DNA of 64,000 bases from Nautilus pompilius (taxonomy: Eukaryota > Mollusca > Cephalopoda > Nautilida > Nautilidae): contig JACATO010002451.1 in NCBI GenBank assembly GCA_018389105.1, forward strand, positions 1,264,501 to 1,328,500. Direction: 5' to 3'. Each line of letters starts with the position of its first letter. Position 1 is the stretch's first letter. Position numbers and translations under genes: made by a program. Below the pieces are notes generated by a model that saw only the letters and a program-made list of their open reading frames with translations, ran no database searches and was not told the origin of the DNA. Shown here one piece after another: positions 42,401 through 54,400 of the stretch.

Positions 42401-45400
42401 TTTCCACAGCAAGCAGCTCCCCATCATAAGATCCAAATCTATAAACACGCTAGTTAACACTGACATTAAACTCTAGCGTACAGTACTTGTCTACTCACAT
42501 GCTAACCGCATAATGCCTACCAAACAAATTATACACTGCTGCAACTATGCAGAGATAATGGGGACAGGCCAGAGCCATTGCCTGTCCACTTTTAAGACAG
42601 CGGTCACTGTTCAAAACATTAGTTACCCCCATTGAAACAAAAATAAAAATGTAATCCACAACTCAGACTTGAAATAGTTTTGTACTACTGACCCAAACTT
42701 TTCTTGGCAGATGTGCTGAAGCACTCTGACTGTTATAGAAAAAAGAGATGCTCATTATTGAGTTTCCACAAAGGTTAGCATACCATGCATACAGTAAACC
42801 TTCTCATCAAACTGTTTATTCAAGTAAAGTTCATAAAAGTGTAAAACCTTATGTTGGATTAAACTTGTAAAAAAAAAAGAAAGATACAACTGCATGCACA
42901 AGATGCTTATTAGTCAATCATATGATATGGAGGAACCATACTTTATAGAATAAAGGTATGCCAAGATGAATACAAATGGATTATCAGATGTTCTTTTAAA
43001 TGGCATTCAGCCACTGCAGTGGAAACCAAGGCTGTGCAGCACAGTTAAAAAAAAAAAACTAAACAGAAAGATTTCTGGTGTGACAATTCCAATCAAAAAC
43101 AAAAATCCAAAAGCACTATTGATCTGTTCTTGAATGACAGTCAACCTTGTTTTGCAAGAATAAACAAAGGGCAGTCTGATGACCAGATATGCACTATATC
43201 ACAATATATGCCTCTCCTAGCATATTGGCTGTATTCGAAACCATACAAGCATCATTCTCATTAAAGTCCAACTAAAGTGAAATTTTGTCAGACAAGTGCA
43301 AAAACACCAGCTAAAAAATTTATGCTTGTTAATTTTCAGGCAATCTTCAACACATTTGATGCAACTGTTATTGCAGGTAGGGAAACATGCTGTGAAGAAA
43401 TCTTCAGCACTGATTTCTCTCATAGATAAATTTTATATTTTCTTGGACTGAAAGTTTCCTTAAGTCCATTTTTATCAAATGAGAACATGGTAAGAGTGTT
43501 GCATTTGACAGCTATTGACACTTTTGACCTTGTAGAAGTTGATAATTCTTTTTGTGCAGACAATGATACCATAGGATATGTTTTTAGCAAATGGCAATTT
43601 AAGTAAAAGACTCTGGAATTTATTTTTTTATGAATGTACCATATTAATCAGCCTTTTGACTAAGTTACTTAAAAATTAAGTAGCTATTGTACCACATAAT
43701 TTAAGGTTTCATTTACTAAACCTTTCATAATGCTTGAAATATATCTGAATCTGTATTAAAGTGTGGTAATAATAAATATACCATCTCTAGATAATTTAAG
43801 TAGGGAAGACTGTGCTGGTTGTTATAGCACCAGTAATTCCTAATTATATATAAGATATAAAAAGCATATGCCATCAATTATACCTCATCTATGTGCTTAA
43901 TTAGGAATTACACTGGCCAATATTTTTTCTGCTGACCTAGATCGGACACTTGTTTTTAACTAATTTTGGGGCACTGATTTCAAAAATAAAATCGGTTTTT
44001 GCCTATCACGTCAAAGTTTTGTTCTATGGCATTTTGAATTTGTTCAAGTTTTTGTTCTACTGGATCTTAAAATGGTCAACAAGAAGGATATGCGAAATAT
44101 CCATGTTTCTTGTGCCTGTGAGATAGTAGAGCTACGGACAAGCATTGGACTCAGAAGAACTGGCCGGTGAGAACATGCTTAAATGTCAGAGAACCAAATA
44201 TCAAAAACCAACCACTAGTAGATCGGGTAAAAATCATCTTTCCTCCTCTACACATCAAACTAGGTCTAATGAAGCAGCATGTTAAAGCTCTGAGCATAGA
44301 AGGCGATTGTTTTAAGTACATATGCACAACATTTCCTAGCCTCAGTCATGAAAAAATAAAAGCTGGTGTGTTTGATGGGCCACAAATCAGAAAACTGATG
44401 ATAGATCAACATTTCACAAGCTCCATGAATGATATGGAGTAAAGAGCATGGAATTCTTCGTGGCTGTTGTGAAAAATTTCCTGGAAAACAAAAAAGCTAA
44501 AAATTACAAAGATCTTATTCAAACATTGCTTAAGAATTTCCATTGTCTGGGTCGCAACATGAGCATAAAGGTTCATTTCCTCAACAGTCATCTTGATAAA
44601 TTTCCTGAAAATCTTGGTGACATAAGTGATGAGCAAGGTGAAAGGTTCCATCAAGATACACAAGCTATGGAGGAGAGCGATACCAAGGAAGGTGGGATAC
44701 TCACATGATGGCCGACTACTGTTGGAGTATTAAAAGAGACACTCTGGAAATGAAGCACTCCAGAAAAGCCTACAAATGAAAATTTAATCCATGAAGGAAG
44801 AATGTCATTTACTGATATCAGTTAATGTAAATAAAACCATGTCTGTCATTGTTTTGTTTGTATGGTATTCTAAGTGAAATGATAAGAATATTTCGGATTA
44901 ATTTGTGCCTATTTTTGACTAAAATTCAAAAATTCTAGCATCGATTTATATTTTTTTGTTTCAATATTTCAACCTGATATGTCATAGTTAACCAATATAT
45001 TTGTTAATCTCAAAATTGATTCATGGTATTGTTTTTTGGAATGGTATTCTAAATAAAATGATAAGAATAGGATTGAGGTGATTGTGGAAATCAATGTAAT
45101 TGGGTACTTTTCTATGGCAACTAATCGAAAATGAGGGTATGCTGTAAAACAAAAACTTGATGTGATAGACAAAAACCAATGTGATATTTGAGTTCAACAC
45201 CCCCAAATTAGTCAGAAACAGGTCTCAGATATAAGTCAGCAAAAATTGTGTTGACCAGTGTTATTGGTGCAGAAGAAACAACTAGCCTCGGTTGTCTCCC
45301 CTATGGTAAATCTTAGTAAATGTTTTGCATAAGTATTATCAGGTCTTTTTGTGATAAATTTATTCAGATTGCTTGTTTTACTGAGTGCACTGTGCTTATA

Positions 45401-48400
45401 TGTGCTTTTTTCATCAATAGAATTTTTAGTTTTTTTTTTTTTTGTTCTAGTAAGCTACTTAACATAATATAGTTGTAACTTTAAAATAAGTTACTGATAG
45501 CTGTATTTGTAAAAGCTTGGTATGTGGATTTTGAGTAGTTACTTTTCAACTTGAAAGAATACAAATTCTGCTGTGAAATGATAAGAGAAAGCATTTTTCA
45601 TTTTTTAATTCAAATAATATTGACTTAATGTACTTAATACTGGTATAACTGTTTTGTAACTTAGCAGTTAATTCAATATGCACTACCTAGTAGTAAAGAA
45701 TGAAATGCATTATCAACATAATGCTGATATAAGTGATTGTATTTTAAATTATTCATTGTGCCACAAAAATGAAATGAATATGTGCAAGAAGAACTGCAGT
45801 AAAAATTTTAAATGTACTTATTCTGTGTGTAGACTGCATGCACTCGCACTGTTTTGCAGATGATTTCTACTAATGTAAAAAATCTCAGTGCTTATTTATT
45901 TTGGCAATGGTTTTGTTTTTAAACTGATCACCCCTCACACCTAAACAGTTTTTCAAGCAACCCTGGTATTATGTTATAAATAAAATTCAAACAAACTCAC
46001 AGGTCCTTCCTTGACAGTTACATGGTAAACAGAAGATGAAAAGCGAGGTGGTTCATTTACATTGACAACCAGAATTGTAACTGTCAGGGGCTTGGAATTA
46101 AATATGCCATCTCCGGCCATGACAGTCAGGTTATACATGTGGCTGGAGAGACTTTCATAATCTAGGTGTGACTGGATGCTTAGAACTCCAGCTAAATCAA
46201 GAGACAGAAATAAATGTAAGATTTAGCTGGAATGTTTAAAATAAATATTATGAACAAGTTCTTTCATATATAAACAATACAGGAAAAAAATATTTTATTT
46301 TGTTTTTTTTTTTCCCCTAAACATTTTTCAGGGAGGACAACTGAGGGACACCTCATAAAATTTGCTGTACCTATACAAGTAATAAAATAACTAATAATTA
46401 ATTTTAAAAATCACTTAACAATTCAGGAAAAGATATTCTTATAATCCAAACATGGTTAAATGAATAATTTGTAACTTATAAATATCTTTCACTATCTACA
46501 TTTTAAAATTGTGACTGAAAAAATTTTTTCCAGACAATTTTTTACAAAAGGTCTGATTTGTTTTTCTGTTGATTTTAATTTATTTTGGGTGACTGGTGGA
46601 CCAGTGTTTAGAATATCAGGCCTGAGTTTGATTCTTGGTTGGAGTTGAGCTCGGTTGGCATACCTCCCTGGCATAGTCTCATCTTGCTCTTCTTCACCAG
46701 CTGGTCATATTGGTTTTACCAGCAACATCTAAAAGTGAAGAACTAGTAGAGATCTCTTTGCTGAAGTCAGATATGCTGGGCCCCTCATGACACAAGATAG
46801 ACAATGCTCTCCAGCAGATACCATGGCACTACGCCTCACAGAAGCTGTATCCAAGTTAAGAGGTTATTTCTGGTGTACAACACAACAATGCTTTACTAAT
46901 TTAAGTTGTATCGACTTTCTTCCACATATTTTCTCTTATTTCACGATGTTATTTAAATTAACAAAGAATGTGTAAGATCATTTTCTGCCTTTCAGAGATT
47001 TCAGAATGAAAACAATATCATGAAGTACAAAACTACAAGACATCTGGGGACTGAATATCTATGAATAAACCATACAAATTCTTTAGCAATCATATTTCAT
47101 ATGCCACAGTATGTATTCAGTTAAAAGTTTAAAAAAGACATGTATAATTTTTGTTTTGTTTGTTTTTTTTAACATATTTGGTTGTCTTCACTTGGTGTTT
47201 CAAAAGTTAAAATCTGAAAGATTACTTTCTAGCTGCTGCTGCCAGATGCACTACAGGTTGAGTCCGAAATCCTTGAGGCTGAATGTATTTTGGATTCCAG
47301 AATTTTTTGGATTTTAGAATATAGATATACCAACATAATTTGGTAGTTAACCAACTGGGGAGTGGGGACTGGGCACAAGTGCCATTACAACATTATAACT
47401 GCATATGGATACATATAGCCTATAGGTAGTTTTATGCAATATTTTTTTATCATTTTGTGCATGAAACCATAAGAAAAAGATGTACATTTAACCATCAGAA
47501 AGGTAAGCTATCACTATGGTAGGTAGGCCTACTGATACTATAGGGGTAATTGCAAGCCTTTTCGACATTTTCAGAGTACATTCACACCAACATCAAAGCA
47601 CAAAAATTATGGTGAGTAATGTGCATAGGTCAAGCATGTAGGGACCCACATGTCGTTCAGGAATCTTCTGGAATCTTCCACTGAAGGTGCTCCAAAAATA
47701 TTTTGGATTTTGGAGCTTTTCGGTTTTCAGAATCTTGGATAAGGGATTCTTGACCTGTAGCAACATCCTAATACAGCCCTGCTGAAATAGCATTGCCATA
47801 ATAGTATATCTAGCTTGGTTTTACTTTAATGTCCTTCATAGTTAATGCTGTTTTAGTTACTTACTTGATTTATTTAGTGAAAAAAAACCTGCTCCATCAT
47901 TGGGAAAGATGATGACTGAAAACACCACCAGACCAGTGGAGTCTGGGTCCGAGGCAGAGAACCTGTGCACAGGACTGCCTATGTCAGTATTCTCTTGAAC
48001 ATAAATGATTCTGGGAGCTGAAGACAACACAGGGCGTACATTTAAAGCTGTAGAGTAAACAAAAAGAAGTGTCAGTTTTGACACTGATTGTAACTACTAA
48101 CCTCCAAGCCAGTCACCACCCAAATTTCCTACCTGTTCACCAGCTATCTTCAAACAATGTAGTGCTGTTATAAATATATATATTGAACTTTAAAATCAGG
48201 CTGGCACATTAGAAGTTACAAACACTAACTGAACATTTCCAGTAACCCAAGGTAAAGAGCCTAAAAGAGATACCACAAGTAATACTAAGGAAGACTGTTT
48301 ATGTGGGTACATTTATATATAAACAATACAGATCCACGTATAGGGTACACTGGAAAACAACTATGATAGGTTAGCACAAGGGCTGCACTTACACATACTC

Positions 48401-51400
48401 TCACTTACTATGCATTTCACCTAGTTTGCTTTCTCTCCAATACACAATCTGATGGCTCAGCTCTCCAGTAAAACTCAGATATCTCCTCCTAACCAAACAT
48501 CTTCATCTGGACCTCTATTCTTCTCTTTTAAACATATACTTGCCATTACATTTTGCAAAGTTCTTGCTCATGTTTCCAAACCTGTCACCCCATAAGGTTT
48601 AACTATATTTAATATTGTTTTTTTTAATGCTTTCAAGTAACACAGTGGTATAATAAAAAGTATGTGGGCATACAAAAATATTACAGCTGAAAAAAAAAGA
48701 TCAGTCAAGTATATTTATCACTGATTGAACTGATGAATGATCAGAGCCATTTTTGAGCAGACAAAACTGCACAAATAATGTCTTGTAGTTTTACTGAAAC
48801 AAAATTAGAGATTGTGCATACATAGTGATGAATCCAAAATCCCACAAAGTGAAACAATTTGAATGTAAACAAGATGCAAGATGCCATCTCTTGCAAAAAA
48901 AAAAAAAAAAGGTAAAGCAAAACACAGGAAATCAGACTGGCAATCATTTGAAAGCAGAATATGGTGGTTTTATCCATGCATCAGCAGATGGTAAAGAGTG
49001 CACATTTTGTATTCCTTGTAGAAAAGCTTCAGAGTTGTGGTCTTAGGTCAATATGTCCTACCATTCTAAAACTGATGTTCACAAAGAATCCGAAGAGCAA
49101 ACAGTTTGTGCTCATAAATGCTTATTTTCAGGAAAAAAGATGACAAGGACAGGCATATTAATCTGCCAATTTGTAGCCAAGATCATTCCAATGAACTTGT
49201 AAAAGAAATATTTGGTGACACCAAAGAGTTTGCATGCAAGAGGACAAAAGCTAACTAACTAGTTAATGACAATCTGGCTAAGGTCTTCACTGACTCAGTC
49301 ATTGAAAAATGCAAGACAAGCCCTTTGATGACTGATGAGAGTGATGACAAGAATGCAGAGAAATGCCTGGCTATTCTTGTTTCAGTTTTTGAAGTGGAGG
49401 AAGGCACCAAAACCAGGATCCTTGACATGCCAAAACTCAATGGTGGAAGAGCAGAACTTTCCGAAGTAATCAAATCAACCTTGAGGTATGTTTTACAGCA
49501 TTCTTAAACATACATGTTATAATGATGTGGGTTAAATGGTGAGACAGAAGTTTAATAATCAAACAGTAGCTTTATTCAGTCACCATATTCACTCTTCAGC
49601 TTCTACATTTCTATATTGTATCTCAATTACTCTTGCACTCTATTCTGGATCGTTAACATAATCGATACATAACCCTATAGGTTTAAAGATAAATTTATTA
49701 ATATTAATAGATAACACTGCTTAAGTAAAATGAGCGATGCATATAATTAGCTTCAAATAGGTGACTGGTGATAGGTTTCATTGATCTGATACATATGCCT
49801 TCAATAGATTGTTTCAGGTAAGTTAAAGCTTTTTTCTTCTTCTTTTTCTTCCAGAACTGATTGAGGTAAATATTAATACTTATGCAGACACAAGTATTTA
49901 GTATATTTTTAATTGCTTTAAATTATGATTTTAAAGTGGATTTCAAATATCTACTTTCTTATGATTTCCTATGTTTTGTGTTCACTCAGATAAAAAAAAA
50001 AGATTGGAGTTCTCTTGCCTGAAATGAATCATTTACATTGCAAGTTTTGGTGAAATTCACCCAGATGAAACACATCCAAGAACAGATCTTACAGACAATC
50101 AACTTGGTGTAGAGGGAGATACAGCATCATGATGAGACCACCTCAGTTGGATTGCCTGCCAGGACCTTCCTGTATGATAAATATCTTATCTTCCCAGGAA
50201 CACAGCAGGCATATTTCAGATTTGACAATGATAATAATAATAATAATAATAGAACCATCATCATCATCATTCATTCATTCATTATCAAACCAATTAAAAT
50301 CATAACACATCTCCAGATATTCAATAAATAGATAATAGAAGAATCTGAAAAAAATTTCTGTATTACAGTGAAGTCAGAGACTTCTATGCTGCTGCTGTTG
50401 TTGTTGAGCAAGTTGGACTTCTGAACAAGGCTCTGCCAATGGCATAGCATCCCATAAAGACAAGTGGCCTGTTCTCTGTTGATTCCTCTTCGTTACTGAG
50501 AGGTGTTTGTCGAGCCGACAAGCAGTCCGGTCCATCTGACACCGGGGGCCCCAAGGACCCGGGAGGTCTCTCTCACATCGGGCTGCTGCTGCTGTTGTTG
50601 TTGTTAAGCGAGTTGGACGTCTAAATGCCGAGTCCTCCTCGTAACTGAGAGATGTTCATCGAGCCGACAAGCGGCCCGGTCCCCCAACACCGTGGGCCCC
50701 AAGGACCCGGGAGGTCTCTCTCACGTCGGACACCAAGGAGATGTCGTACAGCTGTTTCACGCTATGGCGATCATCAGCGACAACTCTCCTCCGACCCCAG
50801 CCTGGGATCGAACCCGGTACAGGAGCAACGGTCCCCTTACGGAGCTAACCCGCTACCACCTGCCCCACCGGGCCGGCAGTGCTGCTGCTGTTCAGAAGAT
50901 GTTGGACATCTCCATGAAAACAGACCTGGACTTTGGACCAAGTGAATTCATTTTCATTTATTTTTATTGTTTTACTCTCATGATGAAAACATAATATTAA
51001 TAAAATTTACAGTTTACTGTGTTTTATCTCAAACATTCATAATGTAAATTTACGTATACAGGTGTGCATCTCAAAAAATTAGAATATAATGGAAGAGTTC
51101 AATATTTTTTGTCAGTTATTTCAGAAAGTGAAAATTGTATATATTCTAGACTCATTACATGTAAACTAAAATGTTTCAAGCATTTTTTTAATTTTAATTT
51201 TGATAATTACGGCCTAAAACTCAAAAAAAATAGAAAAAACTTATCTCAAAATATTAGAATATTGCATTTCAAGTAAATCACTATTTATGCAGTATAAATA
51301 CCATGAATCTTTCAGTCTGGTTCAGTACACACAACAACTATCATGGGGAAGACTGCTGACTTGACAGTTGTCCAGAAGACACTCATTGACACCCTCCACA

Positions 51401-54400
51401 AGGAGGATAAGCCACAGAAGGTCATTGCTGAAAGGGCTGGCTGTTCGCAGAGTGCTGTATCAAAGCATATTCATGGAAAGTTGACTGGAAGGGAAAAGTG
51501 TGGTAGGAAAAGGGGCACAAGTAAGAGGGATGACCGCAGCCTTGAGAGGATTGTCAAGCAAAGCCGATTCAAGAACTTGGTGGGGAGCTTCACAAGGAGT
51601 GGACTGAGGCTGGAATCAGTGCATCAAGAGCCACCATGCATAGATGTGTCCAGGAAATGGGCTACAAGTGTTGCATTCCTAGTGTCAAGCCACTCCTGTA
51701 CCAGAGACAACGTCAGAAGCGTCTTACCTGGACTAAGGAGAAAAAGAACTGGACCATTGCTCAGTGGTCCAAAGTCCTCTCTTCAGATGAGAGTAAATTT
51801 TGCATTTCATTTGAAAATCAAGGTCCCACAGTCTGGAGGAAGAGTGGAGAGGCACAGAATCCAAGTTGCTTGAAGTCCGGTGTGAAGTTTCCACAGTCAG
51901 TGATGATTTGGGATGCCATGTCATCTGTTAGTGTTGGTCCACTGTGTTTTATCAAGTACAAAGTCAAGATTTTAGAGCACTTCATGCTTCTGTCTGATGA
52001 CAAGCTTTATGGAAATGCTGATTTCCTTTTCCAGGAGGACTTAGCACCTGCCCACAGTGCCAAAACTACTAATAACTGGTTTGCAGACCATGGTATTACT
52101 GTGCTTGATTGGCCAGTCAACTCGCCCGACCTGAACCCCATAGAGAATCTATGGGGTATTGTTAAGAGGAAGATGAGAGACACCAGACCCAACAATACAG
52201 ACAAACTGAAGGCTGCTATCAGAGCAACATGGGCTTCCATAACACCTCAGCAGTGCCACAGGCTGATCGCCTCCATGCCACACCGCATTGATGCAGTGAT
52301 TCATGCAAAAGGAGCCCCGACCAAGTATTGAGTGCATAAATGAACATACTTTTCAGAAGTTCGACATTTCTATATTATAAATCCTGTTTTTTTATTGATC
52401 TTATGAAATATTCTAATATTTTGAGATAGTGTATTTTTGATTTTCACGATCTGTAAACTGTAATCATCAAAATTAAAACAAAAAAAGGCTTGAAATATTT
52501 CACTTTATGTGTAAAGAATCTAGAATATATGAAAGTTTCACTATTTGAATTAAATTACGGAAAAAAATGAACTCTTCCACAATATTCTAATTTTTTGAGA
52601 TGCACCTGTATTTTTCAGTTGTAAGACTTGCTGGAAACCCATTGTTGATAATGGGCCACTGAAAGAAGAGTGGGAAGACTTCTAGCTTCTTCCTGGTGAT
52701 GATGATGTACCTTTGGTGGATGAGAAAGGCAAAAAGAAGACATTGAGGATCATCTGGTCTGAAGTGATTAACATGAACACAGCTTTGAACATTAACAAAA
52801 TTCCAAGAGATGGCAAGGATGTATGCTGAGCCTCCTCCATAGCAATGCAGACTATAAAAGAACTTTTTCTATTGTCAGAAAGATCCACAGTGAATTCAAA
52901 AAAGCATGATTCCAGATACTCTGACTGCTTAAAGATGAACTGTGGCTCCCCATGCTTCAAGGTGAATGTCACACAAGAACTCATGGAAAAAGCCAATAAG
53001 GCAACCAGTGCTTACAACAAAGATCATTCACAGACTACTGACTTGATTAATAATGATGCTGAAGATAGCAATGACAAACATGTTAGCAATCAATGAAAAA
53101 CTCTGTAACAGTTCATCTTGCATTGGTGGAAAACAAATGAATATTCAATAAAATGGTAAAAAATTCTATATTCATTTGAATTTTTTTTTGGCATTTCATT
53201 GTTTGCGCAGTTTTTGTTTGATTGTTATCTTTCCTGATGAGCATAATCCAACATTCATATGATTCAAAAGCATGAAATATGGGTTTTAAAGCTTTAATAC
53301 AGGTTTGTCTCAAAGGGAGTTTTCAGGTTTGTGATTTGTGCCTGATCAGTTAAGACAGCTCACAGCAACAGTATAAAACAAACAAGGTGAGACAGCATCA
53401 TTTGAAGTTTTAATGAGTTGAGGGTTATTAAACTGATATTATAGAGAAAAAGAAAACAAAACATGTTAGTATTATTTACAGTCGTCTTGAAAGATACAAA
53501 AAATGTAACCCCCTTTTCTAGATTTTGAAATTTTTTTTTGTCATAGTTATGTCTGTATTGCAAAGCCTTTTATAAGTTTATTGACCTTAGATATCTATTG
53601 CAGGTGGATAATATCAGCAATAGTTTGAGAAAGAATATCAAATATTTCTCAAATTTACTACTAACCTGTAAGGAAAACTGAAAGAACTCTAGGACCAACT
53701 GTATTTCTTTGGTCTCTAACCACAACAGCAACATCAAAAGTAGGATTGGTTTGTGACATTAGAGGCTCTGTTGTAGACACAATCCCAGCTGAAAAACATC
53801 AATAAACTGAATCAGTCATGCTCTACATACTCGTATATTTAAATGATTACCAATATTTTAAGAAATTTTTAAGTTGGTCTTTTCAATATGCAAATCTGAA
53901 AAAAAATTGCTTATTATGGTATCAGTGGTAAATGTCATCTTGTATCAATCATTGAAGTAATATTTTGTAAGCCTATATATGGATCAGCTCATTCTCCTTG
54001 TGATATACCTACACTACTTATAATAACAAGTTTGTGGTGTACATTTAATCTAAACTATAACTTTCCACAACTCTTATCTTGAGAGTCAATCAGTTTGGGT
54101 GGAACTTCCTGGTAACTCTCATTCACTCACAATTAATCCTAATGCTATTTCCAATCAGATTGAATGCAATCACTTCTGGGTGGACCTCCCCCTTCCAATT
54201 ACCTTCACCCACTATAGCAGTGACCATTTTTAGAGTAATAATCATTATTATTAACAACGATATTAATCTTATTTTTGTCATCACTATTATTTCCATAAAA
54301 AGTAACAACTTACCAGAATTGATGGTAAATGGACAAGTTTCTGGTATGCAGCTAAGTTCAAAACTCAACTGGTCACTTTCCTTGTCAGTCACAGTGACTT

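Larger units (their letters stand above)
48825..53095 (+). pseudogene. hAT transposase remnant split by later insertions
   Basis: 5' half: YGGFIHASADGKECTFCIPC and HSKTDVHKESEEQ form a BED/TTF-type zinc finger (48950-49100), then LMTDESDDKNAEKCLAILV and TRILDMPKLNGG (49320-49460), the start of the catalytic region. 3' half: LLHSNADYKRTFSIVRKIHS (about 52830-52890) and CFKVNVTQELMEKANKATSA (52950-53010), the hAT dimerisation end. Both halves contain stops and frameshifts. The middle is lost or displaced by the Tc1 and SINE insertions. Confidence 0.75.
48048..53665 (-). other. Cadherin intron 48048-53665 with nested transposons
   Basis: Holds a plus-strand hAT remnant whose two halves (48825-49505 and 52615-53095) are separated by simple repeats, two SINE segments and a Tc1 element. 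No exon is needed by phase. Confidence 0.65.

Noticed and set aside
50581..50885. tRNA gene
   Set aside because: A and B boxes are present, but the flanking body and (CAA)n(CAG)n tail make it a SINE head, and no cloverleaf can be drawn.
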